From contig NZ_CP054020.1 of the NCBI RefSeq assembly GCF_013282625.1, positions 2,356,001 to 2,420,000 of the forward strand: DNA of 64,000 nt, read 5' to 3'. This stretch comes from Thiomicrorhabdus xiamenensis (GTDB lineage Bacteria; Pseudomonadota; Gammaproteobacteria; Thiomicrospirales; Thiomicrospiraceae). The notes below the pieces were generated by a model that saw nothing but the letters and a program-made list of their open reading frames with translations, made no database searches and was not told the origin of the DNA. This document shows, piece by piece, positions 25,994-35,149 of this stretch; the stretch's first letter is position 1, and every line of letters begins with the position of its first letter. Both the position numbers and the translations under genes were made by a program.

Positions 25994-26971
25994 ATGAAGA
26001 ACAATGCAAGGCAAAACATGAATAGCCCTCGTATCGAAAACGCATCAAAACCGAATTTTCCGCTTTACAAGAGCTCCCTTATGACACAGTGGCAAAACAC
26101 CGATACCGCTCTCGATAGAGAACATTGGCTCGCGTCGACATTGACCGAAGAGGCTCACTCAGAAAACCTCACTGAAGACCCCATCCGCTACCGGACGATT
26201 TGGATTTCCGACTGTCACCTCGGCTCCAAAGGCTGTAAAGCGGACTTTCTCAGCGACTTTCTAAAACAGCACGACTGCGAAAAACTGATCCTTAACGGCG
26301 ACATTATCGACGGCTGGCGCATGCGCAAAAAGATTCACTGGCCACAGGCGCACACCAATGTCATCCGTCGCATTCTGACGCGCGCCAAACGCGGTACTCA
26401 GGTAATCTATATCACCGGAAACCACGACGATATGCTGCGTCGCTATTCCGGCATTGATTTCGGCAATATTCACCTGGTCGATGAACATGTCCATATCACC
26501 GCCGACGGCAAAAAATTGTGGTGCATTCACGGTGACCAGTTCGACGGCGTGATTCAATGCCATCGCTGGCTCGCCTTTGTCGGCGACTTTCTGTACGAAA
26601 CCGTCCTGACCTGGAACCGCTGGTTCAATAAAGCCCGCGCCCGCCTCGGCTTCGGTTACTGGTCTTTATCGGCCTACCTCAAGCACAAGGTCAAACGCGC
26701 GGTCAACTTCATCTCTGACTTCGAACACGCTGTCGCCAAAAGCGGCAAACAGAAAAAAATGGACGGCGTCGTCTGCGGCCATATCCATCACGCTGAAATC
26801 CGTGAAATGGAAGACGGTGTAATGTATTTCAACAGCGGCGACTGGGTTGAATCCTGTACCGCTCTCGCGGAAGATTTCGACGGTAGAATCCACCTGATCC
26901 GCTGGATCGATATCGATCATCAGAGTGTTAAACAGCTTACTGCGCAAGAGACTTCCGCCGAAGCGGCTTAG
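25994..26971 (+). CDS. UDP-2,3-diacylglucosamine diphosphatase-like metallophosphoesterase (LpxH-like)
   Basis: 325 residues. The calcineurin-like metal motifs are all present: IWISDCHLGSKG (Asp73, His75), LILNGDIIDGW, YITGNHDDMLRRY, CIHGDQFDG and VCGHIHHAEIREM. The layout matches UDP-2,3-diacylglucosamine pyrophosphatase family proteins, which cleave UDP-diacylglucosamine in lipid A synthesis. Members with a long N-terminal extension like this (~60 residues of polar sequence) are often second, LpxH-like copies. The start at 25994 is tentative; later Mets at codons 9 and 30 are possible. A hairpin over the stop codon (26956-26980) lacks a T run. Confidence 0.8.
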   Translation: MKNNARQNMNSPRIENASKPNFPLYKSSLMTQWQNTDTALDREHWLASTLTEEAHSENLTEDPIRYRTIWISDCHLGSKGCKADFLSDFLKQHDCEKLILNGDIIDGWRMRKKIHWPQAHTNVIRRILTRAKRGTQVIYITGNHDDMLRRYSGIDFGNIHLVDEHVHITADGKKLWCIHGDQFDGVIQCHRWLAFVGDFLYETVLTWNRWFNKARARLGFGYWSLSAYLKHKVKRAVNFISDFEHAVAKSGKQKKMDGVVCGHIHHAEIREMEDGVMYFNSGDWVESCTALAEDFDGRIHLIRWIDIDHQSVKQLTAQETSAEAA

Positions 26972-27076
26972 GCTTCGGCGAAAATTGCTTGCGGCAGAAG
27001 CGAATTCAGATAATTTTTGCACGCCAGACTGTTAGAATAGGGCCTTTGTTTTAAGTCACTACAAATCGCTATCCAA

Positions 27077-28156
27077 ATGAGCAATGCACAACTAATCCTG
27101 ATTGATAAACGTAACCAACCGCTCAAAGAGTATATTGTTGCGGTTGCCGCATCCGACGGCCTTAATATTAAAGGCGTAGAAATCATGGCTTCGCCGGCCA
27201 AAGGCGAAACCTCTTTGCTGAATGCACAGGTGATTATCCCGCCTCTGGAGCAGCACGACTTTAATCTGAAAAAGCTGGTTAAAGAAACCTTGAAAGCCGT
27301 CAGCGTCAAAGACGAAATCATGGACATCGATACCTTTATCGAGCGTTGCTCGGAAGATGAAACGGTGCGCGCAGCTTTGAAACGTTCGGTTCCGAAACTG
27401 AGCAAAAAGATCGAAGAGCTGCTTAAAGAATTCCTCGATTCCGAAGTCATCCCGTTAATTCTGGAACGCCGCAACGATGCACTGTACAAGCTTAAAGAGC
27501 ACGCACAAGAGCTCAAAGGCAAAAAAATCGTCTGCATCGATATTGAAGCGACCAATATTTCAACCGATCCGGATGCCGATATTATCCAGCTTTCCGCCTG
27601 CGACGGTGATGGGAAAGAGCTGTTTAACCAGCTGATCAATCCGGGCTACGATATTCCGGAGAACGAGAAACACAACATTACCACCGAAATGGTTGTCAAT
27701 GAACCGCTTCTGGCCCAGGTATGGGACCAGATTCACGATACCCTGCGCGACGCCGATGTGGTTCTGGCTTACAGCACGGAAAGCGATTTTATGTATCTGG
27801 AAAAGAGCGCGGAAAAGAAAATGCTGCGCTTTGAACTGGATTACAACACTTGGCTGGATGTCGCCGAACTGAGCCGCGACCTGAACGGCGCCATTCGATG
27901 GCACTCCGAACGTATGTACTGGTTCTACAAAACGCCGAAATTGACCGATGCTTATGAAAAAGTGCTCGGCAAGCCTTTCCCGGGTGATGCACACGATGCA
28001 CTGGCGGATGCTCAAGCAACCGTCGATCTGTTCAACGCCATGCTGGACAAAGGCCGTAAATCGCAGATCGGCGAGAAGAAAAAACCGAAACAGGTTAAGC
28101 AGGAAATCACCAACAACCCATTTGCCGCCGCTTTCGCGAACGCCAAACGCAGCTGA
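27077..28156 (+). CDS. DEDDh 3'-5' exonuclease (RNase T/DnaQ-like) domain protein
   Basis: 359 residues. The C-terminal half (~150-335) is an exonuclease fold: VCIDIEATNISTDPDADIIQL (motif ExoI with Asp and Glu), VVLAYSTESDFMYLEK (ExoII), and DAHDALADAQATVDLF (ExoIII, DEDDh His). The N-terminal ~145 residues are not recognised and may be a binding domain. It degrades nucleic acid 3' ends; the substrate is unknown. The hisI gene starts 15 bases after its stop and is probably cotranscribed, with no functional link that I know of. Confidence 0.82.
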   Translation: MSNAQLILIDKRNQPLKEYIVAVAASDGLNIKGVEIMASPAKGETSLLNAQVIIPPLEQHDFNLKKLVKETLKAVSVKDEIMDIDTFIERCSEDETVRAALKRSVPKLSKKIEELLKEFLDSEVIPLILERRNDALYKLKEHAQELKGKKIVCIDIEATNISTDPDADIIQLSACDGDGKELFNQLINPGYDIPENEKHNITTEMVVNEPLLAQVWDQIHDTLRDADVVLAYSTESDFMYLEKSAEKKMLRFELDYNTWLDVAELSRDLNGAIRWHSERMYWFYKTPKLTDAYEKVLGKPFPGDAHDALADAQATVDLFNAMLDKGRKSQIGEKKKPKQVKQEITNNPFAAAFANAKRS

Positions 28157-28170
28157 TTTCAGGAACCGTT

Positions 28171-28611
28171 ATGAGTGATATCAATTTCAAGCAGCTTGAA
28201 AAAGCCAAAAAGGGCGCGCACTTCGAGTGGCAGGATCTGAAAGACAAGGTCAAATTTGACCAAGACGGCTTAATTCCAGCCATTGCCCAGCAGTACGACA
28301 GTAAAGAAGTACTGATGATGGCCTGGATGAACGAAAAGTCTCTACAGGAGACTCTACAGACTGGCCGCGTCTGTTACTGGTCGCGTTCGCGTCAGAATTA
28401 CTGGCGTAAAGGGGAAGAGTCCGGACAGATTCAGGTATTGAAGGAGCTTCGCTTCGATTGCGACGGCGACGCCATCCTGATGCTGGTTGACCAGACCGGA
28501 CCAGCCTGTCACACCGGCCGCCGCAGTTGCTTCTATACTCTGGTGGAAGGCGATCAGGCGACCATTACTTCCGAACCGCTGATCGCGCCGGAAGATCTGT
28601 ATAAGAAATAA
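28171..28611 (+). CDS. hisI: Phosphoribosyl-AMP cyclohydrolase
   Basis: 146 residues. VLMMAWMNEKSLQETLQTGRVCYWSRSR is the diagnostic start region. FDCDGDAILMLVDQTGPACHTGRRSCFY holds the metal-binding Asp and Cys residues. Only the cyclohydrolase domain is present; the pyrophosphohydrolase (HisE) part is absent and must be encoded elsewhere. It catalyses the third step of histidine synthesis in the cytoplasm. No other his gene is nearby, so it stands outside a his operon. A strong terminator follows at 28643. Confidence 0.95.
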   Translation: MSDINFKQLEKAKKGAHFEWQDLKDKVKFDQDGLIPAIAQQYDSKEVLMMAWMNEKSLQETLQTGRVCYWSRSRQNYWRKGEESGQIQVLKELRFDCDGDAILMLVDQTGPACHTGRRSCFYTLVEGDQATITSEPLIAPEDLYKK

Positions 28612-28642
28612 CAGAAAGCCGTCGCCGAGAATCTCTGCGCAT

Positions 28643-28676
28643 AAAAAAGCCGCTCTTTTGCGGCTTTTTTATTTTA
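28643..28676. terminator. Bidirectional terminator between hisI and truD
   Basis: AAAAAAGCCG-CTCTTTTG-CGGCTTTTTT. Its end touches the truD stop codon, so it serves both convergent genes. Confidence 0.9.
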
Positions 28677-29816
28677 AGCCCCGGCAGATTGTTCGCTGTC
28701 GTTATAGACGCGAAGAGGTTCTTTGGCAATCAATAACTCGCGCAGAACCATGGTGGCAAAGGCTCCGGCCGGAAGAATAAATTCCAACTGCAGGTCCAGC
28801 CTTTGTTCACCGCTTTGCGAATTAACCGGCAGCCACTGCCACTGAAGCTCCTGCGGCATCAGACGCAGAGCACGATAATCCGCTTGTACACCGAGTTTAT
28901 CAAGCCCTTCCCGCCATGCATTAAACGCCTCAATCCAGCGCTGATAAACTTCAACAGCGGCTTTTTCCGGAAGCAACGTTTTTGCGTTCATTCGACCAAT
29001 TAACATCCCCGCCGGGTGAATATCGCCCTCTTCAAGGCGTTGCGGCAGATTGTCCGAGCCGTCATCCGCAAAACAGCGACTGGATCCCTCAAGCTGAAAA
29101 ACATCCCCCGCCAGATAGCGGCTCCAGTTTCCTTGTTCGATGCGTTCGCTGACATAACAGTTAAATGCCCATGACCGCAGTGCTGAAAGATAGAGGCTCT
29201 TCTTATGTCTGGGCACTCTCTGCCCGCCTTCAAGCATTTGCAACGCTTTGGGAATATTATTACCGTTCTTGCCAAATCGCTGCGGGCCGAAATAGTTTGG
29301 GACGCCTTCGGACTTAACGGTTTCCAGACGAGCGGTCAGCTCATCGATAATCTTCCCCGGGTCCTGCTCGGCAAACGATTGAAGATCACGCAAGCGAATA
29401 ATAAAACGATTACCGCTCAGCCCGCCTTTTTGCAACTTGCGATTATGCCGCGTGGATTTAATCAATTGCACCTGGGGATGCGGCCACACACTCCAATCCG
29501 GATCGCTTTTGCCTGGCAAATGCACACTGAGCCACTGTCGGGTAACGGCATGTCGATCCTTCTGTCCGGCCATACCGACCGCTGAGCGGGATACACCTGC
29601 CCATCTGGCGATTTCTTTGGCCAGCCATTCGCTGTTCTCACCGGTTTTCTGCAGATAGAGCCACAGATGCTCGCCTTCACCACTCAGGGTGTAAGGATTC
29701 ATTTCCTGAACCTGGAAATCCTCTGGCTGTTCTTTAAAAACCGCCTGCAGTTGCGGAGGCGAAATCGCGTAGGCGAGCCGGGAAAAATCGGCTTGGTCAA
29801 TCGTTGGCTTACTCAT
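28674..29816 (-). CDS. truD: tRNA pseudouridine(13) synthase TruD
   Basis: 380 residues from ATG 29816. The family block VGMAGQKDRHAVTRQWLSV contains the catalytic Asp (KDRHA). GVPNYFGPQRFGKNGNNI is a second hallmark. The TRUD insertion domain lies at about 155-300. It makes pseudouridine 13 in tRNA-Glu and some others. An in-frame start at 29864 would add 16 unsupported residues, whereas MSKPTIDQ fits family starts. It is transcribed apart from the lipoprotein gene, which has its own terminator at 29837-29874. Confidence 0.93.
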   Translation of the reverse strand: MSKPTIDQADFSRLAYAISPPQLQAVFKEQPEDFQVQEMNPYTLSGEGEHLWLYLQKTGENSEWLAKEIARWAGVSRSAVGMAGQKDRHAVTRQWLSVHLPGKSDPDWSVWPHPQVQLIKSTRHNRKLQKGGLSGNRFIIRLRDLQSFAEQDPGKIIDELTARLETVKSEGVPNYFGPQRFGKNGNNIPKALQMLEGGQRVPRHKKSLYLSALRSWAFNCYVSERIEQGNWSRYLAGDVFQLEGSSRCFADDGSDNLPQRLEEGDIHPAGMLIGRMNAKTLLPEKAAVEVYQRWIEAFNAWREGLDKLGVQADYRALRLMPQELQWQWLPVNSQSGEQRLDLQLEFILPAGAFATMVLRELLIAKEPLRVYNDSEQSAGA

Positions 29817-29836
29817 AATTCTTTCTTTACTCAAAT

Positions 29837-29874
29837 AAAAACCCCGGACGCCTGGAACTTCCAAACATCCGGGG
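29837..29874 (-). terminator. Terminator of the lipoprotein gene
   Basis: CCCCGGA...TCCGGGG outer stem with an inner TGGAA/TTCCA stem. On the minus strand it ends in GGGGTTTTTA, after the stop at 29905. Confidence 0.8.
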
Positions 29875-29904
29875 CTCTATTTTAAAGCCTTAATGCCGAC
29901 CGGC

Positions 29905-30357
29905 TCAGAGATTATTGAATACCTTTTCGGCAATCGGCGGTTCTTTGCCTTGCGGCTTTTCGTTATATATCTGAATCAGCAACTGGCGTACATTGCCCGG
30001 CACCATATAATCTTTAATTAAAGCTCGCGCATCGATCGGCGAGTCTTTATTGATATACAGATAAAGGTTACGCACATAACAGGGATTATCCGGATCGGAC
30101 GCCATAGGCTTGAGAAGTCCGTCACCTTCGATTTTGAGGTTCTCTTTGGAGATAATTACCATCTTGTGATAGTAAGTTGACGTCAAAGGCTTATCGAAAC
30201 AGACTTCAAACAAACGGTCGAAATTACCGGATCCGCGATCCATCGTATCAACCATTTTGGCACTGACAATTTTGACCGGCTCTTTCGAACACGCCGTCAG
30301 ACCGAACACCCCCAAAATAAAAAGCGCACCGATCAGCCATCGTTGGGAAAGATGCAT
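29905..30357 (-). CDS. Small lipoprotein of unknown function
   Basis: 150 residues from ATG 30357. Preceded by AGGAGGGGGT, a strong but close ribosome site. The signal peptide ends in the lipobox LTAC (GVFGLTACSKEP), so it should be lipidated at that Cys and placed in the inner or outer membrane. The mature part (~130 residues) contains GNFDRLFEVCFDKPL, DNPCYVRNLYLYIN and ALIKDYMVPGNVRQLLI. I do not recognise a family. The longer open frame to 30630 runs through the terminator of the next gene and is not used. Confidence 0.75.
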   Translation of the reverse strand: MHLSQRWLIGALFILGVFGLTACSKEPVKIVSAKMVDTMDRGSGNFDRLFEVCFDKPLTSTYYHKMVIISKENLKIEGDGLLKPMASDPDNPCYVRNLYLYINKDSPIDARALIKDYMVPGNVRQLLIQIYNEKPQGKEPPIAEKVFNNL

Positions 30358-30410
30358 ACCCCCTCCTGATTTTTCAAATAAGCACGCCAGCATTTTACGG
30401 CCTGCAAAAT

Positions 30411-30442
30411 AAAAAAGCCTTAAAACGTATTTTAAGGCTTTT
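30411..30442 (-). terminator. Terminator of the Tim44-like gene
   Basis: AAAAAAGCCTTAAAA-CGT-ATTTTAAGGCTTTT, a long perfect stem. On the minus strand it is followed by T-rich DNA after the stop at 30470. Confidence 0.9.
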
Positions 30443-30469
30443 ACATAAGAGGGGTAAACCGGCTGCGGC

Positions 30470-31432
30470 TTAGCGAGATTCCTGCTGAATCCCCGCGACC
30501 TGCCAATTACCTTCACCCTCCTGTAAACGGCGAATGTGCCATACTTCGCTGAAGGCGTGCGCCCCTTCACCGGCGCTTTCTTCAATAAAGCCACTGTAAC
30601 GTACGCTGACAATAAAATAGTTGTCCTCAATCACCTTATCGGCAATTTCGGCATAGACTGAATCAACACTGGTCTGATTATCTCCCGGCTGAACACCGTC
30701 CAACTCTTCACTCAAAGCTTTGAACAGTTCCGGCGTACAGTAACTTTCAAGGGCGGCCATATCGACATCATCCCAGGCTTTTTGCAGTGCAATGAAATGG
30801 TCTTTAGCCGCTTCGACAAAACCTTGTTCGTTAAACCATTCCGGCATTTCAGACACCGGCTGCGCTTTATCCGATGGCGCTTCTCCGCTCAATCCGGATC
30901 CAATAATGGAACCACCGGCATTCGGGTCGTAGGCTGCATGGCTGTCACGCTGCTGGAGCTGCATTGGTTCTGGTTGAGATGGCTGTTGCGACGAATACTG
31001 CTCACGCTGATAGCTTTCATAGGCAGGTTGATATTGAGCTTGTTGCTTTTTACGCGCAAACATCTTGAACAGAATAAATGCGATCAGAGCAAACAGAAGA
31101 ATATCGAGAATCTGAATACCTTCAAAGGCATCACCAAAAATCATCGCTGCCAACAGACCGCCAACTGCCAGACCGGCAAGCGGTCCCAGCCACTTGGCGG
31201 CACCGGATTTGGCCGCCGCCGTTCCTGCAGCACCAGCGGTTGTACCGGCTGTCTGAGTCGTTTTGCTGTCGGTCGTCGATTTCTGAGTATACGATTTAGG
31301 CGCTACCTGTTTGTTGTATCCAAAGGTTTTCCCTCCCCCTAAACGTTTTGCCTCCGCCGTCTGACTGATCGCAAACAGTAACGCGAATACGCTTATCATC
31401 ACCAACCAAAAACGTGTACCGCTCGTACTCAT
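30470..31432 (-). CDS. Tim44-like domain membrane protein
   Basis: 320 residues from ATG 31432 (GGAG six bases upstream). The N-terminal hydrophobic segment (FWLVMISVFALLFAISQ) is followed by KRLGGGKTFGYNKQ, typical of bacterial Tim44-like proteins. A Gly/Ala and Thr-rich linker, then another hydrophobic region (WLGPLAGLAVGGLLAAMIF and ILLFALIAFILFKMF), lead to a C-terminal Tim44/Mba1-like domain (~180-320, FVEAAKDHFIALQKAWDDVD). These sit in the inner membrane; the role is unknown. Its own terminator makes it a single-gene unit. Confidence 0.85.
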   Translation of the reverse strand: MSTSGTRFWLVMISVFALLFAISQTAEAKRLGGGKTFGYNKQVAPKSYTQKSTTDSKTTQTAGTTAGAAGTAAAKSGAAKWLGPLAGLAVGGLLAAMIFGDAFEGIQILDILLFALIAFILFKMFARKKQQAQYQPAYESYQREQYSSQQPSQPEPMQLQQRDSHAAYDPNAGGSIIGSGLSGEAPSDKAQPVSEMPEWFNEQGFVEAAKDHFIALQKAWDDVDMAALESYCTPELFKALSEELDGVQPGDNQTSVDSVYAEIADKVIEDNYFIVSVRYSGFIEESAGEGAHAFSEVWHIRRLQEGEGNWQVAGIQQESR

Positions 31433-31545
31433 CAAGAACTCCATTCCAATTTTTATGAATTTACCTTAATGGCATTGTACTTAATTTTATAAGGATTTCA
31501 TCAAATTCTATAAACTCAGTTTATTACAAAGCCATTACGTTTAAT

Positions 31546-32952
31546 TCAAGCAAATTTATAACGGTTTTTTCCAGCCTGTTTCGCAGCATACATTGCCTGA
31601 TCGGCAAGCTTAAGAAGCGTCTCCGGATCCGACGCATTAAGCGGATAAAGCGCCACTCCGAGACTGCAAGACAACTTGATCGTGTGTGCATTCAGCTCAA
31701 TCTCGCTTTCCATCTCCAGCAAAACCCGTTGCAGATACGGTTTAAGCTGCTCTTTATCTTCGAGATCTTCAATTACCGAAATAAACTCATCCCCGCCCTG
31801 ACGGACAACCGCATTTTCACGCCGTGTAATATTCCGTAAACGCTCAGCCAGAATCTTCAGCACAATATCGCCCGAATCATGTCCATACAGATCATTAACG
31901 TCTTTAAATCCATCCAGGTCGATAAAGCAAACGGCAACCAATTTATCATGCCGCCATGCTCGCGCCAGCGCTTCGAGAATTTTCTGTTTCATGGCGTTAC
32001 GGTTGAACAGACCGGTCAAGGGATCATACAACGCCATCTGTGAAAGCAGACGCTCGCTCGCCCTTCTCTCTTCAAAGAGCACGCCGAGAATCAGCGCCAG
32101 AAGAATTAAAGAAAGCACAAAATAATTCAGTTCGATCAACTGCTCAAAGCTACCTTCTTTAAAAGGACCGAAGCCCTGATATGTCTGATACAAAATAGTC
32201 ACGGTCAGCACATTTACGGCAAACCCGGACAGAGCAACGCCTTTCTTAGCGGCAATCAGAATGACCAAAGGCGTCATCAGGGCCATTATCAATACAAAAT
32301 TGGACGCAATTTCATAACGGGTAAACAGGTAAGTCGTAACCGCGAAAAAAATCCCGATCGCCGCCAACTCAATCCTTTTATGCCGAACTCTTCCCGAACT
32401 GAAGGCGAGCAGCATGGGCACAAGCAGGATTTGCCCCATGGCATTCCCGAACCACCAGGACAACCAACTTACCGGATAACTTTCCCAGAACAAAAGCCCA
32501 CTGGAAACTAAAGAGAGCGTTCCGAGCGTAGCGCTAAAAGGTTGCAAGATAAAAAGAATCAACAGCAGAATACCGCCCAGATCACGCATGGTTTCCATTT
32601 TTCGATTAAGCTTCAGTAACTGAAACAGAGTAATCCCAATCCAGGCTTCTAGGGTATTGATAATCGAAACAGCAAGACTGGTTTCCAGAAGCAGGCCGTT
32701 ATGCCAGGCGAGCGCCAGTTGGCCGAAGAAAATTCCTGGGAGAATGCGCTTACCGAAAATCAAAGCGCCGGCCAGAGCAAATCCTTCGGCCGCAAAAATG
32801 ACAATCGTAATAATACTGTGCTCGTATGAGAACGCAAAACTGAGCTTGCCGGAAACGAAATAGGTCACCGCCATCAACAGGTTTAAAGTCAGAAAACTGT
32901 AAACCGACTTATCATCCTTGTCAGTGATCAGGCCTTGAAATCCTTTTAACAC
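31546..32952 (-). CDS. Diguanylate cyclase with MASE1 membrane sensor domain
   Basis: 468 residues from a GTG start (32952; GGAG nine bases upstream). Residues ~15-300 hold eight or more hydrophobic segments of a MASE1-type sensor. The GGDEF domain (~305-468) starts MALYDPLTGLFNRNAM. The active site is VRQGGDEFISVIE and metal binding is CFIDLDGFKDVND, so it should be active. At the I-site position before GGDEF the sequence is RREN instead of RxxD, so product inhibition may be absent. It makes c-di-GMP at the inner membrane. The signal sensed is unknown. The Lap-like secretion locus 9 kb away is a plausible c-di-GMP output. Confidence 0.9.
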   Translation of the reverse strand: MLKGFQGLITDKDDKSVYSFLTLNLLMAVTYFVSGKLSFAFSYEHSIITIVIFAAEGFALAGALIFGKRILPGIFFGQLALAWHNGLLLETSLAVSIINTLEAWIGITLFQLLKLNRKMETMRDLGGILLLILFILQPFSATLGTLSLVSSGLLFWESYPVSWLSWWFGNAMGQILLVPMLLAFSSGRVRHKRIELAAIGIFFAVTTYLFTRYEIASNFVLIMALMTPLVILIAAKKGVALSGFAVNVLTVTILYQTYQGFGPFKEGSFEQLIELNYFVLSLILLALILGVLFEERRASERLLSQMALYDPLTGLFNRNAMKQKILEALARAWRHDKLVAVCFIDLDGFKDVNDLYGHDSGDIVLKILAERLRNITRRENAVVRQGGDEFISVIEDLEDKEQLKPYLQRVLLEMESEIELNAHTIKLSCSLGVALYPLNASDPETLLKLADQAMYAAKQAGKNRYKFA

Positions 32953-33184
32953 TCGCTTTTCTCCCGTTTCGAGACAAATAAAAATTCTAGCACTGCCTAT
33001 CAGGCCTCACTCTATTCGTAATCAACAAAAACGCTCTTATTTATCGGCAAAATCTAAAGATCGAAAACTTTACCACCCGCAAGAAATACTTAAATTCAAT
33101 TGATTACTGCTTGAGTTTATCGGTATTAACGGCAATGATTCTATAAACCAAGACATCACAAATGCACTCATAGGAGGGGTTACC

Positions 33185-34231
33185 GTGTTATCAACAAAGC
33201 ATTCTTCAATCAGAGTTCTGGTTTCGACAGGACTGTTAATCTCTCTTGCCGGCTGTGGCGGCGGCGGTGATGGATCATCTTCGATTGCCATACCGACCTC
33301 GGCGGAAGTTTTCATCACCTACGAAAACTCCGAAGCCGTCGCCAGCTCGGCACTCGACGCGACTTACGGCACTGCGGAAGTCTCCGCAACCTACGGAGAC
33401 TTGATTCCTGTCGGAGCTGAGGTCTAATCCGGCGAAGAGAGTGTCGAATTCAATATTAACCAGGAACTCTATAAACTCTTCAAACTCACTGCGGAAAAAG
33501 CCAATTTGCCAAGCCGTTCCACGGCCGTCGGCGGAGAGGTTTCCAGCAGCGAGAACTGTGACAGTGGCTATATCAGTGTCAGCGGGTATGTAGCCGACGA
33601 TTACTATCCCTTCGAAACGGCCGGAGACTATGCCTATGCAACTTTCAACAACTGTTATTTCACCGACTTTGGAACCTACAACGGCGAACTCTATTTCAGA
33701 TTGGACAGCTATTCGGACAGCCTGATTGAGTTAAGTATGGAACTGACGGACTTCAGTTTTGAAGATGACCTGTATAACTTTGGACTGCAATCCGGCAATC
33801 TGTTCACGCAGACCGCGCTTTCTCATTTTGACGATTATGGCGATCCGGGCATCATCAATTCTACGGCGACCGGCGACTTAAGCGTTATGGAAGACGGCTT
33901 GACACATACACTGGCCCATAACGACTTCCTGACCATTTACGAAGACGGCGTCACCCTCAGCGAAGCCTTTTATGCCCGATACAGTGCCTACGGCCTGACC
34001 TCCTACATGCTTAACGGTCAGGGCATTGGAGCGATTGATATCAATACCCTGATTCCTTTCGAAGAGGGGTACGATTATAACTACACCATTCAGGGACAAG
34101 CCGAGATTTACGGAATCTTGGGACAAATGCTGATGACCGCCAATCCCGACGGAACCATCACGCTTGATATCGATTCGGACGATGACGGCTTCTATGAAAC
34201 GACTAAGACCGTCAATTGGGAAGATCTATAA
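33185..34231 (+). pseudogene. Lipoprotein gene with an in-frame TAA stop at codon 81
   Basis: GTG start at 33185 with AGGAGGGG just upstream. The lipobox LLISLAGCGGGGDG predicts a lipoprotein. The frame stops at TAA 33425-33427 after GAEV and then continues without any further stop to 34231, encoding EESVEFNINQELYKLFKLTA and a Tyr/Asp-rich mature part rich in short beta segments (DSGYISVSGYVADDYYPFE, FDDYGDPGIINS). The single stop and intact remainder suggest a recent nonsense mutation, a sequencing error, or rarely readthrough. An internal restart is possible at TTG 33506 but would lack a signal. Function unknown; the following beta-barrel gene overlaps the stop (TAATG). Confidence 0.75.
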
Positions 34232-35031
34232 TGCGGCACTCTCCCGGCCACACGAAGGTGTATGTGGCCAAACGCTTTAAAGTGAAGCACTTATTTTACG
34301 GCTTCCTGCTTGCATTAAGCGCCTTTCCGGCACGAGCGGAAGTTCAAATCGGCCCTGCCCTGCAGTATTTTCATCTGGAAGAAAGGAACAGCGATGGACA
34401 CTTTCTGGATAGCGAAAAAGGCTTTTTGCCGACAATCGGCCTCTCTGTGCAAACCGAGAACCTTATCGTCAACGCCTCCTTTGCCCAAGCGGACATCGAC
34501 TATTCCGGTCAACTGCAAAACGGTACGCCTTATTCAACCGATACGGCAACGACACTTTTTGATATCGCCTTGTTCTATAAACTTCCCGTTGTCCGGCAAG
34601 CAGGCTATGCCTTGCATGCCGGCATGGGATTCGCTTTCTGGAAAAGAGACATCACCTCAAGCCGAGAAGACGTCCTTCCTCTGTACGAAGAATACCGCAA
34701 CCCGTACTTGAGTCTTTCGGCGCGGATTCCGCTCAAAGATATGACGCTCAATTTAGGAATAAAACATCATTTCAACGCAGAAATGGCTTTGGAGATACCG
34801 GACACGGGAAGCGCCGATCTGGATTTACCGGACAGTAATGAACTCATTGTCGGACTCAATTACAACATTGCGCCCCAATGGACTCTGTTTTCACAATACA
34901 GCTACCAGCTCGTATCGCGTTCGCAAACCTTCCCGCTCAAAAACAACGTCGGAGAGATCATCGGCCTGGCGAGGGAACCGGAGCACGATCTGCAGAAATT
35001 GATAATCGGCGTGAAATACGGATTTGAGTAA
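34231..35031 (+). CDS. Outer-membrane beta-barrel protein, small porin-like
   Basis: 266 residues from ATG 34231, which overlaps the stop of the preceding gene (TAATG). Signal peptide about 8-35 (FLLALSAFPARA). The mature sequence alternates short hydrophobic strands (LIVNASFAQADIDY, GYALHAGMGFAFWKR, MTLNLGIKHHF, WTLFSQYSYQLVSR) and ends VKYGFE, close to the usual aromatic terminus. The strand count fits an 8- to 10-strand barrel, OmpW/MipA-sized. Function is unknown; pairing with the interrupted lipoprotein suggests one unit. Confidence 0.72.
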   Translation: MRHSPGHTKVYVAKRFKVKHLFYGFLLALSAFPARAEVQIGPALQYFHLEERNSDGHFLDSEKGFLPTIGLSVQTENLIVNASFAQADIDYSGQLQNGTPYSTDTATTLFDIALFYKLPVVRQAGYALHAGMGFAFWKRDITSSREDVLPLYEEYRNPYLSLSARIPLKDMTLNLGIKHHFNAEMALEIPDTGSADLDLPDSNELIVGLNYNIAPQWTLFSQYSYQLVSRSQTFPLKNNVGEIIGLAREPEHDLQKLIIGVKYGFE

Positions 35032-35149
35032 AGGGCAATAAAAGGCCTTTTCTCTTCAAAACCCGCAGTGCACTTCTTAACAGAGATCCCTTTACGGCGT
35101 GCGAAGCGGGTTCAAAGGAAACACTCACCTCTACGCCATGAGATTCCAC

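Noticed and set aside
26956-26980. Terminator over the stop of the LpxH-like gene
   Set aside because: The stem CGCCGAAG/CTTCGGCG is perfect but is followed by AAAATTG with no T run, so termination is doubtful.
29905-30630. Extended N-terminus for the lipoprotein gene
   Set aside because: The extra 91 codons cross the terminator at 30411-30442 and lack a signal peptide; the internal ATG with AGGAGG and lipobox is used.
35040-35051. AAAAGGCCTTTT palindrome as a terminator after the beta-barrel gene
   Set aside because: Only a 12-base palindrome without loop; too short to call.
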